Assembly (NCBI RefSeq): GCF_007988825.1
Contig: NZ_BJUW01000014.1
Span: forward strand, 1-64,000
From: Microbacterium aerolatum
GTDB lineage: Bacteria > Actinomycetota > Actinomycetes > Actinomycetales > Microbacteriaceae
Length of the DNA: 64,000 nt
Reading direction: 5' to 3'
The translations under genes were made by a program, and so were the position numbers. Of this stretch, positions 12,129 through 21,269 are shown one piece after another. Positions within the stretch are counted from its first letter, which is position 1, and each line of letters opens with the position of its first letter. The notes under the pieces were generated by a model, which did not search any database, was not told where the DNA came from, and was given only the letters and a program-made list of their open reading frames with translations.

Positions 12129-13249
12129 CCGACACTGCCAGGACCCATGGCAACGGCAATGCGCCGCGCCTCTCGGGGACCGTCCGCATCGTCGGCGCAG
12201 GGCTCCTCGGCGCGAGCATCGGGCACGCGCTGCGAGCCAAGGGCGTCGACGTCGTCCTCTCCGACACGTCACCGGCGCAGCTGCGCCTGGCGATCGACTA
12301 CGGCGCCGGACGCGCGGCCCGCGACGACGACGCGCCCGCGCTGATCGTCGTCTCCGTGCCGCCGGACGTCACGGCCGACGTCATCGAGGCCGAGCTGACC
12401 GCGTTCCCGGATGCCGTCGTCACAGACGTCGCGAGCGTCAAACTCGAGCCGTTCCGCGCCCTCAAGGACCGCGGCCTCGACCTCACCCGGTACATCGGCT
12501 CGCACCCATTGGCCGGCCGTGAGCGCGGGGGAGCGATCTCCGCGCGTGCAGACCTGTTCATCGGACGCCCGTGGGTCGTCTGCCGCGACGAGGAGACTCG
12601 TGCCGCCGACCTCGCGCTCGTGGAGGACCTCGCGCTCGATGTCGGCGCCATGCCGCTCGAGATGACGCCGGAGGAGCACGACCGCTCGGTCGCGCTCACC
12701 TCGCACGTGCCGCAGGTCGTCGCCAGCCTGCTCGCCGCACGCCTCGCGACGGCGGACGAGGACGCGCTCCGGCTCGCCGGTCAGGGCGTGCGCGACACGA
12801 CGCGCATCGCGGCATCCGCCCCGGAACTGTGGGTGCAGATCCTCGGCGCCAACGCGGAACCCGTCGTCGACGTGCTCGATGCTCTCGCCTCCGACCTGAC
12901 GACGGTGGCTGAAGCGCTCCGCGCGCCCGAGGCGCCCGGCGCCCGACGGGTCATCGCCGAGACGATCCGCCAGGGCAACGACGGCGTCGAGCGTCTGCCG
13001 GGCAAGCATGGCCAGAACCGCAAGTTCGAGCAGCTCGTCGTCATGGTCGACGACACCCCCGGCCAGCTGGGGCGCCTGTTCGGCGAACTCGGCGAACTGG
13101 GAGTCAACGTGGAAGACCTGCGCCTGGAGCATTCGCCGGGCGCGCAGTTCGGTCTCGCCGAGATCAGCGTGGCACCTGCCGCACTGCACGGTGCGACGGA
13201 GGGGCTGCAGGAGCGCGGATGGCGGATTGCAGGAGCGACCAATGAGTGA
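12125..13249 (+). CDS. tyrA: prephenate dehydrogenase with C-terminal ACT-like domain
   Basis: This 374-aa enzyme oxidatively decarboxylates prephenate in tyrosine synthesis. A Rossmann motif VRIVGAGLLGASIGHAL lies at residues 20-36, SHPLAGRERGG contains the catalytic His, and residues 290-370 resemble a regulatory ACT fold (LVVMVDDTPGQLGRLFGELGELGVNVEDLRLEH). The GTG start overlaps the rluB stop. A TAAAAT word inside the end of rluB (near 12042) could be an internal promoter. Position before cmk-der is conserved. Confidence 0.9.
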   Translation: MTDTARTHGNGNAPRLSGTVRIVGAGLLGASIGHALRAKGVDVVLSDTSPAQLRLAIDYGAGRAARDDDAPALIVVSVPPDVTADVIEAELTAFPDAVVTDVASVKLEPFRALKDRGLDLTRYIGSHPLAGRERGGAISARADLFIGRPWVVCRDEETRAADLALVEDLALDVGAMPLEMTPEEHDRSVALTSHVPQVVASLLAARLATADEDALRLAGQGVRDTTRIAASAPELWVQILGANAEPVVDVLDALASDLTTVAEALRAPEAPGARRVIAETIRQGNDGVERLPGKHGQNRKFEQLVVMVDDTPGQLGRLFGELGELGVNVEDLRLEHSPGAQFGLAEISVAPAALHGATEGLQERGWRIAGATNE

Positions 13250-13919
13250 GTTCATCGCGATCGACGGGCCGGCGGGCTCCGGCAAGTCGAGCGTCTCCAA
13301 GGCGATCGCCCGCCAGCGCGGCTACGGCCTACTCGACACCGGTGCCGCCTACCGGGCGCTGGCCTGGTACGTCCTCGAGCAGGGCGCGGACACGGATGAC
13401 GTCGATGCGGTGCTCGCCGCGGCATCCGATTTCGATCTTCGGCTCGGGCTCGATCCCGACGACCGCACAGTCGCCGTCGGCGACACCGACATCACCACCA
13501 CGATCCGTGAGTCGCGGGTCTCCGGCGCCGTCAGCGGCGTCGCGCGCGTTCCCGCCGTGCGCGAGCAGGTGAACATCTTCTTCCGCTCCCTGGTGGCGAA
13601 CGCCGCGTACCCGGCCGTCGTCGTCGAGGGGCGCGACATCACCACCGTCGTCGCACCCGACGCCCCCGTGCGCATCCTGCTCACGGCATCCCCCGAGGTG
13701 CGCGCCGCACGACGTGCCGGTGAGCTGACCAGCGAGAACGCCGCCGATGTCGCCGAAGCGCTGCACAAGCGCGATGCCTCCGACAGTGCGGTCGTCGACT
13801 TCCTGAACGCCGCGGACGGCGTCGAAGTGGTCGACACCACGCATCTCGATTTCCCACAGACCATCGACGCCGTACTCGCGGTGATCGACCGAAAGCAAGG
13901 AGCGGAACATGGCCGCTGA
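13242..13919 (+). CDS. cmk: cytidylate kinase
   Basis: The 225-aa product phosphorylates CMP/dCMP. It has P-loop [17 protein letters not shown] at residues 5-21, [10 protein letters not shown], the GRDITTVV segment (family GRDIGTVV) and the KRDASDS lid. The ATG at 13242 has an aggag-like site and overlaps tyrA by 8 bases. The end overlaps the der ATG by 11 bases. Confidence 0.95.
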   Translation: MSEFIAIDGPAGSGKSSVSKAIARQRGYGLLDTGAAYRALAWYVLEQGADTDDVDAVLAAASDFDLRLGLDPDDRTVAVGDTDITTTIRESRVSGAVSGVARVPAVREQVNIFFRSLVANAAYPAVVVEGRDITTVVAPDAPVRILLTASPEVRAARRAGELTSENAADVAEALHKRDASDSAVVDFLNAADGVEVVDTTHLDFPQTIDAVLAVIDRKQGAEHGR

Positions 13920-15432
13920 CGAAGAGTACGAAGGCGGCCCCGACCGCCTCGCCGAGAAGATGGACGAGCTCGACGAGCAGCTCGCCGAACAGCGCGCGGA
14001 GGCTCTGCGCGCAGGCCTCGCCGACTACGACCTGGACGAGGAGGATGCCGCGCTGCTCGCCGGCCTCACCCTCGCCGAGGGTGGCGTCGAGTTCCTGCCC
14101 GCCCTGCCGGTCATCGCGATCGTCGGGCGCCCGAACGTGGGCAAGTCCGCGCTGGTAAACCGCATCCTCGGTCGCCGCGAGGCCGTCGTGGAGGACACCC
14201 CCGGCGTCACGCGTGACCGCGTGACCTACAAGGGCGAGTGGAACGACCGTCGGTTCTCGCTGGTCGACACCGGCGGCTGGGAGCCCGACGCGAAGGGCAT
14301 CGACCGTTCCGTCGCCGCGCAGGCCGAGGTCGCGATCGACCTCTCCGACGTCGTGCTGTTCGTGGTCGACGCGATGGTGGGCGCCACGTCCACCGACGAG
14401 CACGTCGTGAGGCTGCTGCGCAAGAGCGGCAAGCCGGTGTTCCTCGTCGCCAACAAGATCGACGACACCCGCCAGGAGCCCGAGGCCGCGGCTCTGTGGA
14501 ACCTGGGTCTCGGCGAGCCGTACCCGACCTCTGCCGTGCACGGCCGCGGCGTCGCCGACCTGCTCGACGCCGTGCTCGAGAAGCTGCCCGAGGTGTCGGC
14601 GGTCGCCAAGCAGGAGATCGGCGGGCCGCGCCGCGTGGCGATCCTCGGACGCCCGAACGTCGGCAAGTCGTCGCTGCTGAACAAGGCCGCCGGCGAAGAG
14701 CGCGTCGTCGTCAACGACCTGGCCGGCACGACCCGTGACCCGGTGGACGAGGTCGTCGAGCTTGGCGGCCGCCTGTGGCGCCTGGTCGACACCGCCGGCA
14801 TCCGCCGTCGCGTGCACCTGCAGCAGGGCGCCGACTTCTATGCGTCTCTGCGCACCTCCGCCGCCCTGGAGAAGGCCGAGGTCGCCGTCGTCGTGCTCGA
14901 CGTCTCCGAGTCGCTCAGCGAGCAGGACGTGCGCATCATCGACCTGGTGCTCGAGTCGGGCCGCGCGCTCGTGCTCGCGTTCAACAAGTGGGATCGCCTG
15001 AACGACTCCGACCTGGAGAACCAGGACCGCCGTCGCTACCTCGAGCGGGAGATCGAGCAGGATCTCGCACACGTCAGCTGGGCGCCGCGCGTCAACATCT
15101 CCGCGAAGACCGGCCGCCACCTGGACAAGCTCGTCCCGGCGCTGGAGACCGCGCTGGAGAGCTGGGATCGTCGCATCCCGACCGGCAAGTTCAACGCCTT
15201 CATCTCCGAGCTGGTCGCCGAGCACCCGCACCCGCTGCGCGGTGGCAAGCAGCCGCGTATCCTGTTCGGCACGCAGGCGTCGACGCGTCCGCCGACGTTC
15301 GTGCTGTTCACGACCGGATTCCTGGACCCCGGCTACCGCCGGTTCATCCAGCGCCGCTTGCGTGAGCTGTACGAGTTCGAGGGCACGCCGATCGTCATCA
15401 ACATGCGCGTTCGGGAGAAGCGCCAGCGCTGA
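13909..15432 (+). CDS. der: ribosome-associated GTPase Der (EngA)
   Basis: The 507-aa product has two tandem Era-like GTPase domains: G1 motifs [14 protein letters not shown] near residue 69 and [14 protein letters not shown] near 247, with DTGGWE/DTAGIRR and NKID/NKWD motifs. A C-terminal KH-like domain follows (residues 425-507). Der is essential for 50S maturation. A 60-residue acidic N-terminal extension is present, as is common in actinobacteria. It ends the long plus-strand run and converges with the next gene with a gap of one base. Confidence 0.96.
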   Translation: MAADEEYEGGPDRLAEKMDELDEQLAEQRAEALRAGLADYDLDEEDAALLAGLTLAEGGVEFLPALPVIAIVGRPNVGKSALVNRILGRREAVVEDTPGVTRDRVTYKGEWNDRRFSLVDTGGWEPDAKGIDRSVAAQAEVAIDLSDVVLFVVDAMVGATSTDEHVVRLLRKSGKPVFLVANKIDDTRQEPEAAALWNLGLGEPYPTSAVHGRGVADLLDAVLEKLPEVSAVAKQEIGGPRRVAILGRPNVGKSSLLNKAAGEERVVVNDLAGTTRDPVDEVVELGGRLWRLVDTAGIRRRVHLQQGADFYASLRTSAALEKAEVAVVVLDVSESLSEQDVRIIDLVLESGRALVLAFNKWDRLNDSDLENQDRRRYLEREIEQDLAHVSWAPRVNISAKTGRHLDKLVPALETALESWDRRIPTGKFNAFISELVAEHPHPLRGGKQPRILFGTQASTRPPTFVLFTTGFLDPGYRRFIQRRLRELYEFEGTPIVINMRVREKRQR

Positions 15433-15433
15433 G

Positions 15434-15994
15434 TCACCTCGGTGCCAACGCGTCCTGGATGCTCGCGCTGAGCCCTGGCGGGATGTCGACCTCGACAGCG
15501 AGGGCATGCAGGGCGCGGCTGAAGTAGTTGCGCACCGATGCTGCCAGCGCGATGTCGACGATCTCGCGGTCGGTGAATCCGACGTCGCGCAGACGGAGGC
15601 TGTCGGCATCCGTCATGGATGCTGAATCACGGCTGAGCTTGGCGGCGAAGTCCATCAGCGCCATGTCCGCGTCGCTGAGGCGGGCGTCGTGGTAGTCGCG
15701 GAGGATCCGCTCCAGCTGCTCCTCGTCGAACAGGTTCAGCGACTTGCGCGCGTGCGCGTACCGGCATGACTGCGACCCGATCGCGTCGGCCGCGGCGAGA
15801 GTGGCGAGCTCGTACCTGCGCACTCCGAGCTGTGCGACGATCGTGCGCACCAGCTGCTGGAAGGCGCGGAAGGCCTCCGGGTTCACCGCCATCATGCGGG
15901 TATGGCTGGGAACGTAGCCGAGCTCGGCGATCTCTGAGGCGTACAGGTCGGCTACGGCCTCATCGGCGTCATCCGGGGTGGTGATGATGGACAT
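15434..15994 (-). CDS. carboxymuconolactone decarboxylase/AhpD-like peroxidase-related protein
   Basis: The 186-aa all-helical protein matches the peroxidase-related branch of the CMD/AhpD family (motif region AAADAIGSQSCRYAHARKS). The conserved Cys-x3-His is present, but the first Cys of the usual CxxC is Ser, so a classical two-Cys relay is unlikely. A strong gaggaga ribosome binding site precedes the ATG. It is the last of three minus-strand genes with the HD-GYP regulator, separated by 25 bases, so it is probably regulated and transcribed with it. Confidence 0.8.
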   Translation of the reverse strand: MSIITTPDDADEAVADLYASEIAELGYVPSHTRMMAVNPEAFRAFQQLVRTIVAQLGVRRYELATLAAADAIGSQSCRYAHARKSLNLFDEEQLERILRDYHDARLSDADMALMDFAAKLSRDSASMTDADSLRLRDVGFTDREIVDIALAASVRNYFSRALHALAVEVDIPPGLSASIQDALAPR

Positions 15995-16019
15995 GGCAGA
16001 TTCTCCTCGGTTCAGGTGG

Positions 16020-17588
16020 TCATGCGAACGGCGTCGCCAGTCCGTGCTGCAGGGCGTACAGGCTGGCGCCGACCCGATTGCTCGCGCCGATCTTGACGTA
16101 GACGTGCTCCATGTGGTTGCGCACGGTCTTCTCGCTCAGCACGAGCGTCTCGGCGATCTGCCGGTTGCTCAGCCCGCGAGCGACGTGTGCGAGCACCTCG
16201 CGTTCGCGCGCGGTGAGACCGTCGTCGCTACGAACTCGTCGGGCCTCGTGTCCGGCGACGCTCAGCACGGCCTCAGTGCACTCGGGATCCAGCTGACCGT
16301 GCGCGCTGCGCTCGCGCACCTCCGCGGCAGCCGCGGCCGGATCCCGAGCTTCCCGATATGGTCGCGGCTCGAGTGCGGATTGGTAGGCGACGGCGACGGC
16401 CAGGATGCGTTCGCCTCGGCCGAGCGAGGTGGCCGACGTGCCGAGCGGGTAGCCGCTGCCGTCGAGATGCTCATGGTGGGCGCGCGCATACGTCCGCTCC
16501 CGTTCCAGGCCGGAGATCCGCGACAGCACCCGGTCTGTGAGGTACGGGTGCATCCGCACTCGTTCCCACTCCGACGCCGTGAGGTCACCGGGCTTCGACC
16601 AGATCTGGCTCGACACGCCCAGTTTGCCGATGTCATGCAGGTGCCCTGCCCGGCGCAGGGCGTGGACCTCGTCGGCCTCCCGGCCGAGCAGTGCCCCGGC
16701 GTCTGCCGCAAGCGTGGCGACGGCACGCGAGTGCCCCAGCGTGAAGGGACACTTCAGATCGGCGAAGTCACCGATCGCGCTCACGAGCCGGCCGAGGCTC
16801 TCCTGGTCCAGTCGAGTCTCGGCATCCGGAGCCTCCTGGATCGCCGCAGACCAGACATCGCCGTCCGACGCCTCGGCGAACAGCGGTTCCGGGTCGTCCA
16901 CGACTGCGTCGACGATGACCGGATCGAAGTGCCCGCCGCGGCGAGCGCTCAGCGTCGCGACGGCGGCGTCGATGCCGCGCATCCGATGGTGGACCTCGGC
17001 GACATCCGCGATCTGGGCGATTCGCATCTCGATCGGGATCTCGTCCCCTGTGCATCCGCGGGGCAGTCCGGAACCGTCGAATCGCTCGAAGGTGAATCCC
17101 ACGGCCTGCTCCACGTCTGAGGGCAGCCCGATGTGATCGGCGAGTTCGGCGGCAGACATGCAGTGCGAGTGCATGAGCGCACCGAGCTGTCCGCGGGCGT
17201 CGCGGAGCAATGTTCCGATCGTCAGCACGCGCTTGGCCACGGGTTCGCCGCGGCCGATGTTGCCGAGCAGGAAGCGCATGAACGGCATCCCGGACCAGTC
17301 GACCGAGTACGAGTCGCGGCGTACCGCGATGTCGTCGCCGAACCACCGTGCGTACTCCTGGGAGTCCGCATTGCAGCCGATCCACATGATCAGGGCCGTG
17401 TAGTACGTCGTGGCACGCTGTGCGCTGCTCAGCCCGAGTCGGTCGGCGAGCCAGCAGGCGATGACCGCAGTGCGGAGCATGTGCTCGGCGGGCTGCCCGA
17501 GGCCGAGGTCGATCGCCACCGAGAGCCCGGCCAGGACCTCGATTCGGCGTGGCAGGAGTCCATGCCTCTGCGGCGCACTGGGGTCCAT
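16020..17588 (-). CDS. HD-GYP domain protein with C-terminal LuxR-type HTH
   Basis: In this 522-aa protein, residues 290-410 form an HD-GYP phosphodiesterase-type domain with HLHDIGKLG (HD pair 318-319) and HHEHLDGSGYP (371-381). Residues 140-235 look like a second, degenerate copy (FERFDGSGLPRG retained, metal His largely lost). Residues 458-515 are a LuxR/GerE helix-turn-helix (LTAREREVLAHVARGLSNRQIAETLVLSEKTVRNHM). HD-GYP domains usually hydrolyse cyclic di-GMP or related messengers; fusion to a DNA-binding domain suggests a one-component, messenger-responsive transcription factor. It lies between two genes of an apparent operon. Confidence 0.85.
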   Translation of the reverse strand: MDPSAPQRHGLLPRRIEVLAGLSVAIDLGLGQPAEHMLRTAVIACWLADRLGLSSAQRATTYYTALIMWIGCNADSQEYARWFGDDIAVRRDSYSVDWSGMPFMRFLLGNIGRGEPVAKRVLTIGTLLRDARGQLGALMHSHCMSAAELADHIGLPSDVEQAVGFTFERFDGSGLPRGCTGDEIPIEMRIAQIADVAEVHHRMRGIDAAVATLSARRGGHFDPVIVDAVVDDPEPLFAEASDGDVWSAAIQEAPDAETRLDQESLGRLVSAIGDFADLKCPFTLGHSRAVATLAADAGALLGREADEVHALRRAGHLHDIGKLGVSSQIWSKPGDLTASEWERVRMHPYLTDRVLSRISGLERERTYARAHHEHLDGSGYPLGTSATSLGRGERILAVAVAYQSALEPRPYREARDPAAAAAEVRERSAHGQLDPECTEAVLSVAGHEARRVRSDDGLTAREREVLAHVARGLSNRQIAETLVLSEKTVRNHMEHVYVKIGASNRVGASLYALQHGLATPFA

Positions 17589-17607
17589 TTCTCAAGTGTG
17601 CTCCGGA

Positions 17608-18324
17608 TCAGTTGCGAACGGGAGTGCTCGTCCGGACGGGGGCGAAGCTCGCTCGCCCCACGAAGAAGATGCCGCGCTGGGGGAGCCAGAAATCGGCGAG
17701 GTGGCTCTGCTCGGGTAGCGGCCCGATGCGGCCCAGATCCTGGCCGTCGAGCACGGCCCGACCACCGGCCACGCGCCACACCTGCTGAGGGGCGGCCTTG
17801 TAGAGCGGGCCGTTCGGAGTGGCCCCGCGCAGCCTCGTGCGTCCGATCCCCAGGAACGCCGCTGCCATCGGTCCCATCGACGCGAGTACTGCCTCGCTGT
17901 TCCAGGCGTCGTCGGGCAGGGCGCCGCCTGCTGCGGTCATCATTCGCGTGGCCGGTGTGCTCGCCAGCTCGAGCCGCCACGACAGCCGGTCGCCCATCGT
18001 GACCTCGCACGTCCATTCATCCGGCCATGCGATGTCGATGGACGGCACCTGTTCGCCTGGTGCTTCGGAGCCGAAATACCGCGGGCAGCTCGCCTCGGGC
18101 GCGACCGTGGTGAAGATCTCCCACCCGGCGTCGGGGTCCCGATGCCACACAGCCCGGTAGGCCGGGCCGATCGAGGTGGCGACGAACGCCCGCAGCGCGA
18201 GGTAGTGGCCGCTGGCGTACGGCAGCCCCATGACGCCGTAGCCCGTGAATCGTTCGTCGGTGCCTTCGGCGAGGTGAGGACCGACCTCCTGGGTCGCCGC
18301 GGCCGCGCGGGGTGTGGTGCTCAT
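17608..18324 (-). CDS. uncharacterised 238-aa protein, first gene of HD-GYP/LuxR operon
   Basis: No family was recognised with confidence. The ATG at 18324 was chosen because the upstream extension is basic, low-quality sequence overlapping the intergenic region. The product has no signal peptide and is a mixed alpha/beta fold with conserved-looking segments FTGYGVMGLPYASGHYLALR, WEIFTTVAPEASCPRYFGS, and HLADFWLPQRGIFFVGRASF near the end, which suggests a beta-barrel ligand-binding fold. It precedes the HD-GYP/LuxR gene by 19 bases and probably shares its transcript. Divergent from the dehydrogenase gene. Confidence 0.7.
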   Translation of the reverse strand: MSTTPRAAAATQEVGPHLAEGTDERFTGYGVMGLPYASGHYLALRAFVATSIGPAYRAVWHRDPDAGWEIFTTVAPEASCPRYFGSEAPGEQVPSIDIAWPDEWTCEVTMGDRLSWRLELASTPATRMMTAAGGALPDDAWNSEAVLASMGPMAAAFLGIGRTRLRGATPNGPLYKAAPQQVWRVAGGRAVLDGQDLGRIGPLPEQSHLADFWLPQRGIFFVGRASFAPVRTSTPVRN

Positions 18325-18485
18325 GAGTTCAGCGTGCGCCCGGGGGAGGCAGTGCGCCTGAGGCATCGGCCTCAAGTCTGCGCACCCTTGCCGAAAGGCA
18401 GACCGGGTGGTGCAATGGAAGGTGGATGCCGTGACCACGCGGCATCCACTACCCGCGCCCACAAGGCCTGCCGAAAGAGGATGCA

Positions 18486-19556
18486 ATGTCGCACACCCTG
18501 CCCCTTCCCGAGTTCTCCCACGAACGGGTGGAGGTGATCACCGGCCGGCGCAGCGGACTGTTCATCGCCGTCGCCCTGCACTCATCCGTTCTCGGCTCCG
18601 CCCTCGGCGGCGCGCGACTGTGGACCTACCCGCACTGGAGCGATGCGCTCGGTGACGCGCTGCGCCTCTCGGCCGCGATGACGCTGAAGAACGCGACCGC
18701 CGGCCTCAACGCCGGCGGAGGCAAGTCCGTCATCGGGCTCGAGCCCGGGACTGTGCTCGACGCCGAGCGTCGCCGTGACGCGTTCCTCGACCTCGGCGAC
18801 GCCGTCGAGTCATTCGGCGGGCTGTACCGCACGGCGGAGGACGTCGGCTCGACCATGAACGACATGGCCGTCGTCGGCGAGCGCACCGCGCATGTCGTCG
18901 GGCTGCCCGACAGCACCGGCGGTTCCGGCGAGCCCGCCGGCCCGACCAGCCTCGGCGTGTACGAGTCGCTGCGCGCAGTGCTCGAGCGCACCACCGGCAG
19001 CGCCGATGTCGCCGGGCGCCGCATCACCATCTCGGGTCTCGGGCAGGTCGGTGGCCGGCTGGCCGTGCGTCTTGCCGCAGAAGGTGCGGCTCTCGCCGTC
19101 ACCGACGTGAACCCCGACCGCCGGCACCTCGCCGGAGAACTCGGCGCCAAGTGGGTCGAGCCGGGCACCGAGCACCTGGTGCCCTCTGATGTCTTCGTGC
19201 CGGCCGGCATCGGCGGGCTGCTGACCGACGAGGTGATCGACGCGCTCGACACCCGTGCGGTGTGCGGGCCGGCGAACAACCCGCTCGCCTCGCACAGCGG
19301 TGCGGAGCGGCTCGCCGGGCGCGGCATCCTGTACGCCCCCGACTTCGTCGTGAACGCGGGTGGCGTGATCTACCTCGACCACGAGGCCAAGCAGCTCGGC
19401 ACGCGTGCCGAGATCATGGAGCGCGTCGCGCAGATCGGCGACACGGTGCGCCGTATCCTCGCGGATGCCGAGGAGCGTTCGATCACTCCGCTCGAAGCTG
19501 CCGAGGAGCTGGCGGCCGAGCGGCTTCGCGCCGGGGCATCGGCACTGGCCGGCTAA
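18486..19556 (+). CDS. Glu/Leu/Phe/Val dehydrogenase (leucine/valine dehydrogenase type)
   Basis: The 356-aa product has an N-terminal catalytic domain with the Lys-containing MTLKNATAGLNAGGGKSVI segment and a Rossmann domain with ISGLGQVGGRLAVRLAAEGA (GxGxVG). Length and the missing extra glutamate-dehydrogenase segments fit leucine/valine dehydrogenases, which reversibly deaminate branched-chain amino acids to 2-oxo acids with NAD. An aaagagg ribosome binding site precedes the ATG. Its TAA and the TAG of the convergent nucleosidase gene share bases. Confidence 0.88.
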   Translation: MSHTLPLPEFSHERVEVITGRRSGLFIAVALHSSVLGSALGGARLWTYPHWSDALGDALRLSAAMTLKNATAGLNAGGGKSVIGLEPGTVLDAERRRDAFLDLGDAVESFGGLYRTAEDVGSTMNDMAVVGERTAHVVGLPDSTGGSGEPAGPTSLGVYESLRAVLERTTGSADVAGRRITISGLGQVGGRLAVRLAAEGAALAVTDVNPDRRHLAGELGAKWVEPGTEHLVPSDVFVPAGIGGLLTDEVIDALDTRAVCGPANNPLASHSGAERLAGRGILYAPDFVVNAGGVIYLDHEAKQLGTRAEIMERVAQIGDTVRRILADAEERSITPLEAAEELAAERLRAGASALAG

Positions 19557-20110
19557 ACCCCGTAGACCTCGCGGACCCGGTCGCGCAGTTCGTGGCTGCA
19601 CGCCGTGACGGCCTCGGTCCAGGTGGTGTTCGCATCATCCTGGGCCCGGTCGGACACGGCCTTCCAGATGCGGATCGGCACGTCGAACTGCGCGGCCACC
19701 CAGGCGTACGCGAACGACTCCATGTCGACCAGGCGTCCGCCGAGGGAGAGGATGAGCTGCACGGCCTCGGCGTCGTCGATGAAGCTGTCGCCCGTCGCGA
19801 TTGAGATGTCGCCCTCGCCGAGCTGCATGCGCTGCGGCATCGACACGTGCTCGCCGCGGACGCCCTCTTCGTTGATGACGTCGTGCTGGAAGGTCCAGTG
19901 GATCTCGTGGACGCCGGCACCGATCGTCTCGTCGAGGGCTCCGGCGGTGCCGACAACGAGGATCTCGTCGTACTTTGCGGCGTCGAGGGCGCGGGTCAGC
20001 GCATAGGTCGCCTTGAGCTTGCCCGGACCGGTGACGAGCCGGTCGAAACCGGGCAGCTGCTCGGGGAAGGCGACGAGTTCGGAATCGAGGGCGGCGACGA
20101 GAAGCTTCAC
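19553..20110 (-). CDS. nucleoside phosphorylase-family hydrolase (MTA/SAH nucleosidase-like)
   Basis: The 185-aa product carries the PNP/UDP phosphorylase signatures LVVGTAGALDETIGAGVHEI and GRLVDMESFAYAWVAAQF (catalytic Glu in DMES). Such enzymes cleave methylthioadenosine or adenosylhomocysteine to adenine plus the thio-ribose. The GTG at 20110 is favoured because the open frame further upstream is a tandem repeat without coding character. The protein is shorter than E. coli Pfs (232 aa), so another substrate is possible. Confidence 0.8.
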   Translation of the reverse strand: MKLLVAALDSELVAFPEQLPGFDRLVTGPGKLKATYALTRALDAAKYDEILVVGTAGALDETIGAGVHEIHWTFQHDVINEEGVRGEHVSMPQRMQLGEGDISIATGDSFIDDAEAVQLILSLGGRLVDMESFAYAWVAAQFDVPIRIWKAVSDRAQDDANTTWTEAVTACSHELRDRVREVYGV

Positions 20111-20149
20111 CCCCTCATTCTCCCAGACCCGCCCGCCCCTCGACTCTCG

Positions 20150-20240
20150 TCTCGCGGGCCCTCGTGCGTGGCCTCGTCTCGCGGGCCTTCGTGCGTGACC
20201 TCTTCCGCGGGCCTCCATGCGTGCGCTTGTTTCCGCGGGT
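20150..20240. repeat. about 27-bp tandem repeat (3.4 units)
   Basis: Units begin at 20150, 20177, 20203 and 20231 and share the core cgcgggcc(c/t)tcgtgcgtg(g/a)cctc, with the third unit diverged. The units are head-to-tail without unique spacers. They lie between the nucleosidase start and a REP-like element. Confidence 0.7.
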
Positions 20241-20306
20241 CGTTGAGCGTAGGCGCGGAGCGCCGAAGACGAAACGCGTTGAGCGAGCCGCAGGCGAGTC
20301 GAAACG
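20235..20306 (+). repeat. REP-like element, copy 1
   Basis: This copy starts GCGGGTCGTTGAGCG and contains an internal hairpin (aggcgcggagcgcc), then GACGAAACG, TTGAGCGAGC and GAGTCGAAACG. The same modules recur near 57.7-58.0 and 62.0-62.2 kb. It lies in the 284-base gap between the nucleosidase and a Nudix gene. Confidence 0.8.
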
Positions 20307-20394
20307 TCACCCAGGCCCATCGAAACGTAGCCCCAGCCGAGTAACCCACCGTCACCCACACCCCGATCCCCAATTCCTGTGAAAAGCTGAACAG

Positions 20395-20892
20395 GTGACG
20401 ATCGTTCCCCCCGAACCCGGCGAACCGCGACGCCCGCTAGGACCGCGTGACCCGGGCGACGCATGGGTTGTCGCCGAGACGGGGGAGCGGTACTGGGGCC
20501 GATTCGGCGCAGCGGGCCTTCTCGCGGTGGATGCCGAGCGCGGCATCCTGCTGCAGCACCGGGTGAGCTGGAGTCACTTCGGCGGCACCTGGGGCCTGCC
20601 CGGCGGTGCCCTGCACGAAGACGAGACGCCGATCGATGGCGCGATCCGCGAGGCGACCGAAGAAGCCGGCATCCCTGCAGGCTCGGTCGAGGTGCGCTTC
20701 ACCAGCGTGCTCGACCTCGGCATCTGGTCGTACACGACAGTCGTCGCTGACGTGGTCGCGCCGTTCGAGCCCGTGATCAGCGACCCGGAGAGCGTCGCGC
20801 TGGAGTGGGTGTCGTTCGACGAGGTGACCGAGCGGCCGCTGCATCCGGGGTTCGCCGACGCGTGGCCGCGCCTGCGCGAGCGTCTCGGATAG
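20395..20892 (+). CDS. Nudix hydrolase (MutT-like)
   Basis: The 165-aa product has the full Nudix box GALHEDETPIDGAIREATEEAGI near residues 71-93. It resembles the small stand-alone MutT-type hydrolases that clean up nucleoside polyphosphate derivatives; the substrate is not inferable. The GTG start lies downstream of the repeats and has an aacagg-like ribosome binding site. It converges on the S4 gene, 2 bases apart. Confidence 0.88.
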   Translation: MTIVPPEPGEPRRPLGPRDPGDAWVVAETGERYWGRFGAAGLLAVDAERGILLQHRVSWSHFGGTWGLPGGALHEDETPIDGAIREATEEAGIPAGSVEVRFTSVLDLGIWSYTTVVADVVAPFEPVISDPESVALEWVSFDEVTERPLHPGFADAWPRLRERLG

Positions 20893-20894
20893 CG

Positions 20895-21269
20895 TTAGTC
20901 GCGTCCGCGCAGGCGGTCGATGTCGCGACGCTCGCGCTTGGTGGGGCGTCCGGCGCCGCGGTCTCGCACGCCCAACGCAGCCATCGGCTCGCGTGGCGGG
21001 GTGCGATCCTCGTAGGCGAGGGCGGCGACGGGTGCGCCGACGCGCTTGGTGAGGGTCTGGCGGACGATCAGGATGCGGTCGAAGCCGCTGATGCGCACGC
21101 GCAGCTCGTCGCCCGGCTTCACGGTCTGCGCGGCCTTGGCCTTGTCGCCGTTGACCCGCACGTGACCTGCACGGCACGCGGTCGTGGCTGCCGAGCGGGT
21201 CTTGTAGACGCGGATCGCCCACAGCCAGCTGTCCACGCGCACCGGCGACGTCATGAGCCGCCCGGTCAT
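20895..21269 (-). CDS. S4-domain RNA-binding protein (Hsp15-like)
   Basis: The 124-aa product has an S4 domain at residues 9-60 (VRVDSWLWAIRVYKTRSAATTACRAGHVRVNG) and a basic C-terminal tail (GRPTKRERRDIDRLRGRD), the layout of Hsp15, which binds stalled 50S subunits with nascent chains. The ATG overlaps the stop of the upstream membrane-protein gene as ATGA, which decides the start. An in-frame ATG five codons later is a second possibility. Confidence 0.88.
   Translation of the reverse strand: MTGRLMTSPVRVDSWLWAIRVYKTRSAATTACRAGHVRVNGDKAKAAQTVKPGDELRVRISGFDRILIVRQTLTKRVGAPVAALAYEDRTPPREPMAALGVRDRGAGRPTKRERRDIDRLRGRD

Noticed and set aside
13681-15609. 642-aa minus-strand open frame over der
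   Set aside because: Antisense shadow of the Der GTPase; no domain pattern.
20150-20240. CRISPR array
   Set aside because: Repeats are contiguous without unique spacers and no cas genes are nearby.
20111-20464. long N-terminal extension of the nucleosidase
   Set aside because: The extra residues are encoded by tandem and REP-like repeats and overlap the start of another gene.
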